A stretch of 39,662 nucleotides of DNA from Chloroflexota bacterium (GTDB taxonomy: Bacteria > Chloroflexota > Anaerolineae > Aggregatilineales > Phototrophicaceae), in assembly GCA_003695675.1 (NCBI GenBank), contig RFIA01000173.1:1-39662 (forward strand), written 5' to 3'. Positions within the stretch are counted from its first letter, which is position 1; the number at the start of each line of letters is the position of its first letter. The translations under genes and the position numbers were made by a program. Below, one piece after another: positions 9,502 to 18,362 of the stretch. The notes under the pieces are model-generated. The model was given only the letters and a program-made list of their open reading frames with translations. It made no database searches and was not told the origin of the DNA.

Positions 9502-10866
9502 ATGAAAATACTTCATACTCGGCGGCAGTTCTTGGAGCGGCTGGGTATCGGTGCGGCTGGGGCAATGCTCGCAAATGCGGGATTGCCGGCTGCTGCTGCT
9601 GGTGCCAGAAGCCTTTCCCCACTTACTGAGGCCTTTTATCAAGCACAAGGGACACCGCGTGTGCAATTATTAATCGGCGATGTCATTGCTTTTCAATTGC
9701 AGAGTGATGACTGGGCGGGGCCGTTTGGCTCAGTCACCCTTCAACTGCACAAAGCACTTTACAATAACGAAGAAGTTTTTTACATCCGAACCGATGCGTC
9801 CGACCAGCAATTTGCCGAAGAAAATCGTCTCGTTCACGTCCCATTGCTAAATGCAGCTTTGCAGGCTGAGGGCAGTACCGGGCAATTATATTCATTTGAA
9901 AATGGCGCGGACGATCAGTATCCGATTGTCAGCACGATTCCCGGCAATGATGATTTCTCGTCAGCATGGCATGTCCAACGAGTAACATTCAATGGTGAGC
10001 CAGAATTTCTTGGCTCGGTCGAAGCCATTAACGAAGCACAAGCTGCTGGAGCCATCACTGTTGAACCGACCTCGCTGGTCGTCAATTTCCCAGTTATCAA
10101 ATGGCCGGGTGGTGAACTCCCTGCAGATACACAACGCACACAATATCTCGGAACTGGCCCATTGCTCGCCCCGGTTGATACAAACCTGATGGAAGTCACG
10201 TTTAAGCTGCATGAATGCTTCCCCGGTAGTCGGTATTTCTTCACCGACACGTCTTCTGTTCCGATGGCGCCCGGCATGAACATCGCCGCATCACCGCCAA
10301 CCCAAGCCTTGCAAGACGTCGGTGCAACCGATGAAATCTGGGTTTTCGGCAATGGTATCCCCGGCAGTGGCGTGATGGGCTTCCAACCAGCAGTCTTCGA
10401 CAATGAACCGGGCAGCCCCGTTTGGAGTCCATTCTGGCAGCACTTCACAGCTGTGTGGACGAATGAAGAGAATGCACGTGTCATTCGTAACAGCAATGAA
10501 TTGCGCCAATTGGCCGACGCGGGCGAATTGCAAATCTTCAATGGTGTGCCCGACATGCCACAAGATATGCCGCCCTTCGTCGTCAACTGCCCCGTCCCGA
10601 TACGCGCAACAAATGTCTTCGACCCGAACACATTTGTCTCTGCACCGAGCACGGGCGGGGGTTCTTCATCATCAACCGCATCGACAACATCATCTTCATC
10701 AAGCACAGATTCCGGCTCGATTATTTCTCGCAGTTCATCGTCAGATACCCGTAGTGCAGCTCAAACAGGCAACTTGCCATCGTCGGCGGCGACAGCCGAA
10801 CCATTCGAGGCACAACCGACTGCACAGCCTTCACCGACAGCGACGCCACGTCGGCAGAATCCATAA
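9502..10866 (+). CDS. Tat-exported protein with duplicated beta domain and Ser/Thr-rich tail
   Basis: A 454-residue protein starting with a twin-arginine signal (TRRQFLERLG, Arg7-Arg8, then a hydrophobic stretch and an AAAAGA cleavage region), so it is exported folded. Two related halves are visible. Residues about 50-215 carry YNNEEVFYIRTDASDQQ, and about 225-375 carry VFGNGIPGSGVMGFQPAVF and WSPFWQHF-AVW. The pattern resembles an uncharacterised exported family (I believe DUF7482), but I am not certain of the family number. The last 70 or so residues are low-complexity Ser/Thr/Pro, like a wall spacer. AAGGAG lies 7 bases before the ATG, and a strong terminator follows. No catalytic motif is recognised. 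The preceding cytochrome may be a functional neighbour, but 131 bases separate them. Confidence 0.75.
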   Translation: MKILHTRRQFLERLGIGAAGAMLANAGLPAAAAGARSLSPLTEAFYQAQGTPRVQLLIGDVIAFQLQSDDWAGPFGSVTLQLHKALYNNEEVFYIRTDASDQQFAEENRLVHVPLLNAALQAEGSTGQLYSFENGADDQYPIVSTIPGNDDFSSAWHVQRVTFNGEPEFLGSVEAINEAQAAGAITVEPTSLVVNFPVIKWPGGELPADTQRTQYLGTGPLLAPVDTNLMEVTFKLHECFPGSRYFFTDTSSVPMAPGMNIAASPPTQALQDVGATDEIWVFGNGIPGSGVMGFQPAVFDNEPGSPVWSPFWQHFTAVWTNEENARVIRNSNELRQLADAGELQIFNGVPDMPQDMPPFVVNCPVPIRATNVFDPNTFVSAPSTGGGSSSSTASTTSSSSSTDSGSIISRSSSSDTRSAAQTGNLPSSAATAEPFEAQPTAQPSPTATPRRQNP

Positions 10867-10890
10867 CCGCAGGATTACGAGCACAATAAG

Positions 10891-10926
10891 AGCAGCATAC
10901 GAATGATTATCGTATGCTGCTTTTTT
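10891..10926 (+). terminator. Strong Rho-independent terminator
   Basis: A perfect 12-bp stem (10891-10902 with 10910-10921), loop ATGATTA, and six Ts to 10926. It ends the Tat-protein transcript. It lies 8 bases beyond the ribulokinase stop codon on the other strand and may work in both directions. Confidence 0.9.
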
Positions 10927-10933
10927 ATCCGAA

Positions 10934-12592
10934 TTAATGGGTTTCGCCTCTCACCTGCATCTTGAGATTCTTCAGACGTTTCATAACGTCGTTTGCCCCT
11001 TTGCCAAAATATTCATACAACAATTTGTATTCTGCATAAAGCTGCTCATAAATAGCTTGGTTTTCCGGAATCGGATGGACGACCTCATCCTTGATACGCC
11101 CCATCTTTTGTGCTGCTGCTTGAATATTTGGGTAAACACTGGCCGCGACTGCGGCGTGCATCGCTGCACCGACGGCGGGCGCTTGGCTCGACGCGGCAAA
11201 CTTCATTGGCTTACCGGTCACATCGACGTAAATTTGTACAAGCAACTTATTCTTTTCCGGCAAACCACCGGCAACAACGAGTTCATTGACAGGAATCCCC
11301 TGCTCTTCAAATGCCTCAATAATGATGCGCGTGCCATAAGCCGTCGCTTCAATCAATGCACGATAAATGTCGGGCGCACGAGTGGCTAATGTCGCGCCGA
11401 GAAGCAGTCCCGTCAGGTCTGCATCAACAAGTGGCGACCGATTCCCATTCCACCAATCAAGTGCAACAAGGCCATGCTCGCCCGGCTTTTGCTTTGCGGC
11501 CTCGTGTTCGAGATATTCATGAATATCTTTTCCGGCAGCGCGTGCCGCCTCATGATATTCAGGAGGCACAGCATGATTGACGAACCATGCGAATATATCG
11601 CCAACACCGCTTTGCCCAGCTTCATAACCATAATAACCAGGGATGATGCCATCGCGCACAACACCACACATGCCCTCGACAGTTTGCAGCTCTTCGCCAA
11701 TCAGCATGTGACAATTCGACGTGCCCATAATGATGACCATCTGTCCCGGCTGCGTGACAGTCACAGCAGGCACGGTCACGTGTGCATCAACATTGGCGAC
11801 AGCAACAGCCGTCCCGACCGGTAAGCCCGTCCATTCGGCAGCCTCTTCAGTCAAACCACCGGCCTTGCTGCCAAGTGGCGCGAACTCACGACTCATGCGC
11901 GTCTCAACCACATCGGCAAATCGTGGGTCAAGCGCACCAAAATAGGCTTCGCTAGGAAAGTCGCCATCTTGTACAATCGCTTTGTAACCCGCAGTGCAAG
12001 CGTTGCGCGTCTCAACACCGGTCAATTGCCAAATGACCCAATCTGCCGCTTCAATCAAACGCTCCGACGCATTATAAACATCGGGGGCCTCTTGTAAGAT
12101 TTGCAGCGCCTTGCTGAAAAACCACTCCGATGAAATTTTACCGCCGTACCGTTGCAGCCAGTCTTCCCCCATCTGTCGCGCAACCTCATTAATCTGGTCA
12201 GCTTGCGGTTGCGAAGCATGATGCTTCCATAACTTGACCCATGCGTGTGGATTGTCGCGCCATTCGTCAAACATCATCAACGGTGTCCCATCACGTTTCG
12301 TCGGCATCATGGTGCAAGCGGTGAAATCAATGCCAATACCGACAACTTCTGCGGGATCGACGCCGCTCTCTCGCAATACTTGCGGCACAGTCGTCTTGAT
12401 GACATCAATATAATCACGCGGGTCTTGCAGCGCCCAATCGGGAGGCAAGGGCTTGTCGCTACCTGGCAGCGCTTCGTCAATCACACCATTGCTGTAACTG
12501 TGGACAGCAGTGGCTATCTCATCCCCATTTGAGGTATCAACAAGCACAGCGCGGCCAGATTCAGTCCCAAAGTCAATTCCAATTGTGTACAT
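10934..12592 (-). CDS. araB: L-ribulokinase (FGGY family)
   Basis: A 552-residue carbohydrate kinase of standard AraB length. It should phosphorylate L-ribulose to L-ribulose 5-phosphate with ATP in arabinose catabolism. The N-terminal phosphate motif is [16 protein letters not shown]. AraB-type signatures follow: [42 protein letters not shown], and [19 protein letters not shown] in the second actin-like domain. I start at 12592 because AAAGGA lies 7 bases upstream on this strand and IGIDFG begins at residue 4; the reading frame extends further without support. The isomerase and epimerase genes are not in the window. A palindrome at the predicted transcription start (12612-12628) suggests sugar-responsive repression. 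Related FGGY kinases act on other ketopentoses, so the exact substrate is slightly uncertain. Confidence 0.92.
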   Translation of the reverse strand: MYTIGIDFGTESGRAVLVDTSNGDEIATAVHSYSNGVIDEALPGSDKPLPPDWALQDPRDYIDVIKTTVPQVLRESGVDPAEVVGIGIDFTACTMMPTKRDGTPLMMFDEWRDNPHAWVKLWKHHASQPQADQINEVARQMGEDWLQRYGGKISSEWFFSKALQILQEAPDVYNASERLIEAADWVIWQLTGVETRNACTAGYKAIVQDGDFPSEAYFGALDPRFADVVETRMSREFAPLGSKAGGLTEEAAEWTGLPVGTAVAVANVDAHVTVPAVTVTQPGQMVIIMGTSNCHMLIGEELQTVEGMCGVVRDGIIPGYYGYEAGQSGVGDIFAWFVNHAVPPEYHEAARAAGKDIHEYLEHEAAKQKPGEHGLVALDWWNGNRSPLVDADLTGLLLGATLATRAPDIYRALIEATAYGTRIIIEAFEEQGIPVNELVVAGGLPEKNKLLVQIYVDVTGKPMKFAASSQAPAVGAAMHAAVAASVYPNIQAAAQKMGRIKDEVVHPIPENQAIYEQLYAEYKLLYEYFGKGANDVMKRLKNLKMQVRGETH

Positions 12593-12611
12593 GATGAAAT
12601 CCTTTGTGCAA

Positions 12612-12628
12612 GGCATATTCAATATGCC
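12612..12628. promoter_or_regulatory. 17-bp palindromic candidate operator of araB
   Basis: GGCATATT-C-AATATGCC has perfect 8-bp arms and one central base. On the minus strand it begins 5 bases downstream of the -10 box, so it covers the predicted transcription start and ends shortly before the ribosome-binding site. That position fits a repressor operator. Confidence 0.55.
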
Positions 12629-12632
12629 CTTA

Positions 12633-12661
12633 GTTATAGCGCGATTGCCTGTTTTGACCAA
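12633..12661 (-). promoter_or_regulatory. Candidate araB promoter
   Basis: On the minus strand TATAAC (12638-12633, 5 of 6) is preceded by exactly 17 bases and TTGGTC (12661-12656, 3 of 6). The -35 is weak, which would suit an activated or regulated promoter. Confidence 0.4.
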
Positions 12662-12801
12662 GCAATATCTGGGTTTTGTCATCGAAGCAGCAACACAGTC
12701 ATTTCAAATAACATGGTATAACAAAACACATCTTCGCTTTAATAATTGAGTATATAATGATAAAATTCACAAAGGTGGCGATCAACCATTGACTATTCTT
12801 T

Positions 12802-12833
12802 TCAGAACTACTGTCAGAATTATCCTGTTCTGA
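12802..12833. promoter_or_regulatory. Inverted repeat in the leader of the RND gene
   Basis: TCAGAAC (12802-12808) and GTTCTGA (12827-12833) form a perfect 7-bp inverted repeat with an 18-base spacer. A TTGACT box at 12789-12794 and a TATAAT at 12753-12758 lie close by, but no properly spaced promoter pair is seen. It could be an operator or an RNA hairpin. Confidence 0.3.
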
Positions 12834-12876
12834 TCACCTCCGCCAGATAATCAGTCGTAGGAGCACCTTCTTCATT

Positions 12877-15800
12877 ATGAAATCGTTCTTCAGCGCTATC
12901 ACCCGACTCTCGATCAAATTTCGCTTTATTACGCTGTTGTTTGTCGTTGCCGCGATTGCACTTGGAGGTATCGCGGTCACTGATTTACAGCAAGAATTGA
13001 TCCCGCCAATCGAATTCCCACAAACAATTGTGTTGGCACAAGTATCGGGTATGACGAGTGAGCAGGTGCTAAACGTCGTCACACTGCGACTAGAGGAAGA
13101 ACTCAGCCAAGTTGAAGATGTGGTCAATCTCGAATCGAATACGACCGGCACCTTCGGCGCTTTTCTGATTGCACGAAATGATTTTGGTCTCAATCAAGAA
13201 CGTGTTCGTGAGGATATACAGGCCGCAGTTGATCGCGTATGGTTTCCATTACGACGCATTGAGCCGGCTGAAAACGAAGCACCCCAAGCCTTTGCCCAAC
13301 GATTATTAGCCGACTTAACGCCCGAAATTCTAATTTACTTGGAGCAAGAAGAGCCGAATTTCCTCTTTGAACTCGAACCCGAGACATGGGCAGCGCTTTC
13401 CGACGAAACGGTACAAACCGTGCTGGCATTCATGGCATCGAGTAGCCAAGAAACTCGTAACCGCAGTGCCTTACGTCGCTTAGTCGAACAAGAAATCGTG
13501 CCCGAAATTTCAAAACTCGAAGTCATCGGCAATGTCACTGTCAGTGGTGGGCAAACCTTGCCGGGCGAACAAGACAATGCCATGTTTGCAGCCGCACAAA
13601 CCGAATCGATCAATTTGATCTTACGGCTTGACCCGGAAGTGTGGGATGTCGTCTCGGCAAAGGCAGGCATTACACAAGAGCAAGGCAATGAAGCGATTGC
13701 CACCCTACAGGCACTATCGTTCAGTGTGCCAGAGACCGCGCCCGCATTACCCGAAAGTTGGCAATTCGACCGCTTTTTTGACGCCACAGACTTGCTTGAA
13801 ATGGAAACAGTGACGAAGTCCATTGGCGACATCTTGAACGAATTTGTCGAAGAAGGACAAATTGTCGGCGCGTATGGCACCGTTGATGACCTGACGCCAG
13901 AAATTGTCACACGGATGTTAGAAATTGAACCCGGTTTGGTAGAGTATTTTGAAGCTGAGCATCTAGCGGCCATGTCGCCAGAGGTGTTTGCCACATTACC
14001 TGCGGATTTCGTCGCCGGGCTTGATGGCTTCACAAGAGACGAACTGGCGGCTGCGTCGTTGGCAACCTCACTCGTCGGGCAAACAAATACGCCACGTAGA
14101 GTCGAATTGCCCGCGCCATGGCGTATCCAACCACCCCAACTCATCAGTTTCAGTCTTGAAGACTTACCACTTGCGCAACTCAGTATCTTCAGTACCGGCG
14201 AATTCATCATGGAAGACAATATGCTTCCTGCTAATGCCACATCTATAATCGACGAAAATACGGAAGATGTGAATGCGGGAAATGGGGCAACAACTGAAGT
14301 TTCAGATATTCCCGAAGGCCCAGAATTGCCCGTTATCTTTAGTTTTATTGGTGGCGGTTTTGGTCTTGAACTCGACACAGCCGACGACCTGATTAATATT
14401 CAATTGCCTGAAGAAGCAAGTGCTCAAATCGGCACAACGACATTGCAAGCAGCAGACTTCTTCAATTTTTTGCTGCTACTCGGCGATCCAGATGCACTGC
14501 CTCCCGGTGCTCAAGCCCCACCGATTGAGATTGACCCGGCAGTGCTAATCGGTTCGGTGAGTGCAGACGCCATTGAATTCATCGCCGAAAATGACCCAAC
14601 ATTTATACCCAATCTCAATGCAGAAGTTTATGAGGCCTTTTCCGACGATGTGCTGGCCCTTGACGGCATTTCGCCCCCGCTTGACTCGGTGTGGGACACG
14701 TTAGCAAATCAACCCCAATTTGACGGAATCCCCTTACAACGCGCTGAGGATATTCTTGCCCTTGGTGACGGGTCGGCCTCAACACCGCTCAATAACATCA
14801 ACGCAAATATTCCCGAAAGATTTGCAGGATATGAAGTACGCCTCTTCAACAGCATAACACCAAGCATTGTGCGCTACTTCAGTATTCACGAACCCGGCTT
14901 TATTAGCAATCTCGACGACGATGTGTTGCTCAAATTCTCGCCAGAGACATTGGCCTCATTGCCGGAAAACACCTTGCAAGCACTTGATGCGGAGACACAG
15001 GCAACCATACAAGCCATCGCCAATGGTACACAAGCGCCAGCGATTGCAGCGTTGGGCACAGCAACGAGTGCTATTCCGCCCGCAGACCCAGATGCGCCAG
15101 CACTCAATCCCGATTGGGAATTTATCGGGAATTTTTACGGCATCGAACTTGACAGCGCCGACGATTTCTTCCGCTTTCCAGAAGGCTTTGTGTTCGCCTC
15201 ACCTGCCGCACTCATGAACAGCTTGTTCGACAGTGCGCAGGGCATCAACTTTGCGCCAAATTTATTCGGCAATCTGCCGCTTGATGCCGCAGCTTATATG
15301 CTCAACCGTGACGCAGCGATTTTTGATGATGTCGTCGTCAACGGACTGCAATTACTACCGGATGAAGTCGCCACACTGTTGCCTGCCGATGTACAAGAGC
15401 GTCGGGAATCGGGTGGCGTACCCTTCACACCAACAGATACGATCACCCGTACCAACAACATACCGAGCCTCACACTGACAATCTTCAAAACACAGGACGC
15501 AAATACAGTCGAAGCCTTCGATAAAGTTGAAGAAGTGCTGGCAAACATCAATGCAGAGAATGAGAATGTCGATGTATTTGTCGCTTTTGAGCAAGCCAGT
15601 TTCATCGAAGAATCGATCAGTGGTGTAGCGCGTGAAGGCGGTCTCGGTGCTATCTTCGCCATCATCATCATTCTACTGTTCTTGAGTGGCGGGCGTTGGC
15701 GCAATTCTCCACGACGCGGTATCGGAATCATTGTCCTGACGCTTTTCCTCAGTTTGCTGGCTGTCCTCATCGGTATTGAGATGGTCGATAACAACCAAAC

Positions 15801-17814
15801 CATCAGTGAAGCCTTCACACAGATAGACATCACTGTACGCATCCTATTGATTCTCGGTGCAATAGGCGGCTTTCTGATACTCGCTTGGCCGACTACCCTG
15901 CCCTACCCGGCGTGGCGCAGCACAATTGTCATTGGCATCAGTATTCCGTTATCGATACTCATGTCATTCATCTTCATGCGATGGTGGGTGCCGTTTGGAC
16001 ACGACTTGCTCGAACCGTTAGCAGAAAATTCTGGTTTTTTCGAGTTTGTCATCCGCCTCTTCCCAGAGCAAATCACCCTCAACATCATGACACTTTCCGG
16101 CCTCACGGTCGCGATTGGCCGCGTGGTAGACGACTCAATTGTTGTGCTTGAAAACAGTTTTCGACAAGTTCAAGAAGGCTATGAAAAACGCGAAGCGATT
16201 ATCTCGGCCACGCGAGACGTTTCAGTCGCGATATTCTCGGCCACTATTGTCACTATGGTTGTCTTCCTACCGCTTGGTTTGACAGGCGGCGTGACTGGCG
16301 ATTTCTTCTTGCCATTCGGCCTCGCCGTAACGTATGCGTTGGCAGCATCGTATGTCGTCGCTATCACGGTTGTCCCTGCATTGATGTACCTGTTCATCAA
16401 TGAAAACGAAGCACAGGCAGAAACAAATTCGCTCATCACACGCGCATATATTCCGGCACTTAGTTGGTCGATTAAAAATTGGGGGACGCGCATCACCGTC
16501 ATTGTGCTAGCAATCGTCTCCATGTTTTTCGGTTTCTTCTTGATGGGTCAACGCCCGGCAACATTTTTACCGGATTTCGGCGAACCACAAATCACCATCA
16601 CTGTCGATTTGCCACCGGGCACAAAAATCATTGAAACCAATGAACGAGTCGAAGCGATGGAAGCCTACATTAACGACACATTACCCGAAGGCGTCGTGAC
16701 AACCTTACAAACGATTGTCGGTGGTAGCAGTCAGAATTTTCAAGCACAACTTGTCGGTGGTGGGTCGGTGAGTGAAAACGCCGCTGAAATGGTGATCGGT
16801 ATTTCAACCCAAGAACAACTCGACTTGTGGCTACCGCAAATCCGAGAGGCGGCAGAAGGCATTTTTGGCGCGACGAGTGTCTCCGTTTCGGGCGCAAACA
16901 CGGGTTTCGGCGGCTTTGCCATTGAGGTTTCTGGCCCGGCAGAACAACTTGTTGAACTCGACCCCATAATCGTTGCCGCATTAAGCGATGTCGAAGGCCT
17001 CATCAATGTTCGCAGTAACCTTAGTCAAGCAGGCGGCGCAGCAAGCGAAGGGTTGGAAACAATCATCCGCATTGATGGCGAGTCCGCTACTCGGTACACT
17101 GCCGAATTAGAGACGGATGACACGCTTGGTGTCACACAAATTGCCATTGAAACTGTACAAAATTTACCCGAATTGCCGGAAGGCATCACCGTCGGCGAAG
17201 GTTTTGAATCGCGCCAACAAACTGAAGGCTTCCAGAGTCTATTCGTTGCAATGGGTATCGCCCTGCTGATTGTGGTCGTCATTTTGATTATCACTTTCCG
17301 CTCATTCACACTATGGATCACGATTATCGGCAGTATTGTGGTTGCACCCGTCGGCGCGGCGATAGCACTCACGGTGACTGATCGTGTACTTGGAATCCCA
17401 TCAATGATTGGTCTGTTGATGCTCATCGGCATCGTGGTGACGAACGCCGTCGTGCTCATCGACCGCGTTCAAGCTAACCGCCGCGAACGCAATATGAACA
17501 TCCATGATGCCTTGCTTGAAGCCGGTGAACGTCGCTTGAGACCGATTCTAATGACCGCATTAACAGCCATCATCGCTTTAATTCCGCTAGCTGTCGGGCT
17601 TTCGGAAGGGGCAATCATCGCCGCAGAATTAGGCACTGTCGTCATCGGTGGCCTCGTCAGCAGCACGATATTAACGCTGATTGTTGTGCCAGTTGGGTAT
17701 AATATTCTTAGTGCCTTCACCGGATGGTTTATTGGGTTGTTCAGAAGCGATAAGAGCAAAAAACAACCACCGCCCCCAGCATGGCAGGAACCCGACTTTG
17801 AAGGAATTTCCTGA
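12877..17814 (+). CDS. RND-family efflux permease with giant repetitive extracytoplasmic insert
   Basis: A 1645-residue protein, about 600 residues longer than AcrB-type pumps. Helix 1 is at about residues 14-33. The first periplasmic region starts normally (VLAQVSGMTSEQVLNVV; IQAAVDR), is interrupted by a long acidic insert (about 130-850), and resumes at TDTITRTNNIPSL-LTIFK. Helices 2-6 then follow with GRVVDDSIVVLEN (Asp1085-Asp1086, the proton-relay helix of the family). The second half has PTGTK-like PPGTKIIETN, a porter domain, and the last helices with LLMLIGIVVTNAVVLIDR. Family members export lipids, drugs or other small molecules by proton antiport. No adaptor or outer-membrane channel gene is nearby, fitting a single-membrane cell. 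AGGAG lies 13 bases before the ATG, rather far. The substrate is unknown. Confidence 0.9.
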   Translation: MKSFFSAITRLSIKFRFITLLFVVAAIALGGIAVTDLQQELIPPIEFPQTIVLAQVSGMTSEQVLNVVTLRLEEELSQVEDVVNLESNTTGTFGAFLIARNDFGLNQERVREDIQAAVDRVWFPLRRIEPAENEAPQAFAQRLLADLTPEILIYLEQEEPNFLFELEPETWAALSDETVQTVLAFMASSSQETRNRSALRRLVEQEIVPEISKLEVIGNVTVSGGQTLPGEQDNAMFAAAQTESINLILRLDPEVWDVVSAKAGITQEQGNEAIATLQALSFSVPETAPALPESWQFDRFFDATDLLEMETVTKSIGDILNEFVEEGQIVGAYGTVDDLTPEIVTRMLEIEPGLVEYFEAEHLAAMSPEVFATLPADFVAGLDGFTRDELAAASLATSLVGQTNTPRRVELPAPWRIQPPQLISFSLEDLPLAQLSIFSTGEFIMEDNMLPANATSIIDENTEDVNAGNGATTEVSDIPEGPELPVIFSFIGGGFGLELDTADDLINIQLPEEASAQIGTTTLQAADFFNFLLLLGDPDALPPGAQAPPIEIDPAVLIGSVSADAIEFIAENDPTFIPNLNAEVYEAFSDDVLALDGISPPLDSVWDTLANQPQFDGIPLQRAEDILALGDGSASTPLNNINANIPERFAGYEVRLFNSITPSIVRYFSIHEPGFISNLDDDVLLKFSPETLASLPENTLQALDAETQATIQAIANGTQAPAIAALGTATSAIPPADPDAPALNPDWEFIGNFYGIELDSADDFFRFPEGFVFASPAALMNSLFDSAQGINFAPNLFGNLPLDAAAYMLNRDAAIFDDVVVNGLQLLPDEVATLLPADVQERRESGGVPFTPTDTITRTNNIPSLTLTIFKTQDANTVEAFDKVEEVLANINAENENVDVFVAFEQASFIEESISGVAREGGLGAIFAIIIILLFLSGGRWRNSPRRGIGIIVLTLFLSLLAVLIGIEMVDNNQTISEAFTQIDITVRILLILGAIGGFLILAWPTTLPYPAWRSTIVIGISIPLSILMSFIFMRWWVPFGHDLLEPLAENSGFFEFVIRLFPEQITLNIMTLSGLTVAIGRVVDDSIVVLENSFRQVQEGYEKREAIISATRDVSVAIFSATIVTMVVFLPLGLTGGVTGDFFLPFGLAVTYALAASYVVAITVVPALMYLFINENEAQAETNSLITRAYIPALSWSIKNWGTRITVIVLAIVSMFFGFFLMGQRPATFLPDFGEPQITITVDLPPGTKIIETNERVEAMEAYINDTLPEGVVTTLQTIVGGSSQNFQAQLVGGGSVSENAAEMVIGISTQEQLDLWLPQIREAAEGIFGATSVSVSGANTGFGGFAIEVSGPAEQLVELDPIIVAALSDVEGLINVRSNLSQAGGAASEGLETIIRIDGESATRYTAELETDDTLGVTQIAIETVQNLPELPEGITVGEGFESRQQTEGFQSLFVAMGIALLIVVVILIITFRSFTLWITIIGSIVVAPVGAAIALTVTDRVLGIPSMIGLLMLIGIVVTNAVVLIDRVQANRRERNMNIHDALLEAGERRLRPILMTALTAIIALIPLAVGLSEGAIIAAELGTVVIGGLVSSTILTLIVVPVGYNILSAFTGWFIGLFRSDKSKKQPPPPAWQEPDFEGIS
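13312..15415 (+). repeat. Degenerate repeats inside the RND insert
   Basis: A module of the form (L)TPEI-x-YL-x3-EP-x-F-x3-L-x2-EV-x3-LS-x-E recurs at residues of about 146-190, 336-395, 553-605, 658-715 and 802-847 of the permease. Examples are LTPEILIYLEQEEPNF, LTPEIVTRMLEIEPG, ITPSIVRYFSIHEPGF. A second motif, FGLELDTADD / YGIELDSADD, stands between copies. They look like diverged copies of one helical module. Confidence 0.65.
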
Positions 17815-17859
17815 CACAAAATTGAAACGCCACGCTGAATATTGTTGCGTCGGGGTCAA

Positions 17860-18348
17860 ATGCAAGACAGACAACACGCCTTCATTGAGAGTGACGACAT
17901 ACGCTACACAATGGACAAAAAACTCTCTATCATACGCCATCATGCTGATGCAAGCAAAAATACTAGCCTAGTTCTGAAACATCGTTTATGGTTCGTTATT
18001 GGCTTCATGCTAATGAGCATCGGCATGGTGATTGTTATTGGCCCAAAGCACGAAGATGGCCCGATTCACATTCATATTGCCCCTGACCATACCCTCACAA
18101 CACAAGACTTCATTGCCGCTATTCCGTTCACGCTGGGCCTAACGAGCATCGGAGCGGGATTATGGCACAATCAAACACTAATCCGAAACCGCATCCAGCA
18201 GTCACCGGAGCAAGCATTCGTCATAGCGCTCTTGATTGGGTTAGCAATTGGATTGGTGCTTGGGCTAGGGTTAGGAGCAGTATTTACTACCGCCATCCGG
18301 CGATTTATTCAATTCATCTCGAATCAGCTTGATGCGATCTTGTCTTAG
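17860..18348 (+). CDS. Small membrane protein of unknown function
   Basis: A protein of about 162 residues with three hydrophobic segments: WFVIGFMLMSIGMVIVI, AAIPFTLGLTSIGAGLW and a Gly/Leu-rich FVIALLIGLAIGLVLGLGLGAVF. An acidic/His-rich outer loop (HEDGPIHIHIAPDH) lies between the first two. No family is recognised. The start is uncertain: ATG 17860 has GGGG 4 bases upstream, while ATG 17911 (MDKKLSII) is also possible. It begins 45 bases after the RND gene and may be cotranscribed with it, possibly as a small accessory; this is an inference only. Confidence 0.6.
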   Translation: MQDRQHAFIESDDIRYTMDKKLSIIRHHADASKNTSLVLKHRLWFVIGFMLMSIGMVIVIGPKHEDGPIHIHIAPDHTLTTQDFIAAIPFTLGLTSIGAGLWHNQTLIRNRIQQSPEQAFVIALLIGLAIGLVLGLGLGAVFTTAIRRFIQFISNQLDAILS

Positions 18349-18362
18349 TCGAGCAGTTCGGC

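Noticed and set aside
13335-14378. Antisense open frame of 347 codons within the RND insert
   Set aside because: The Ser/Lys-rich product has no recognisable motif. The plus strand carries the permease frame throughout.
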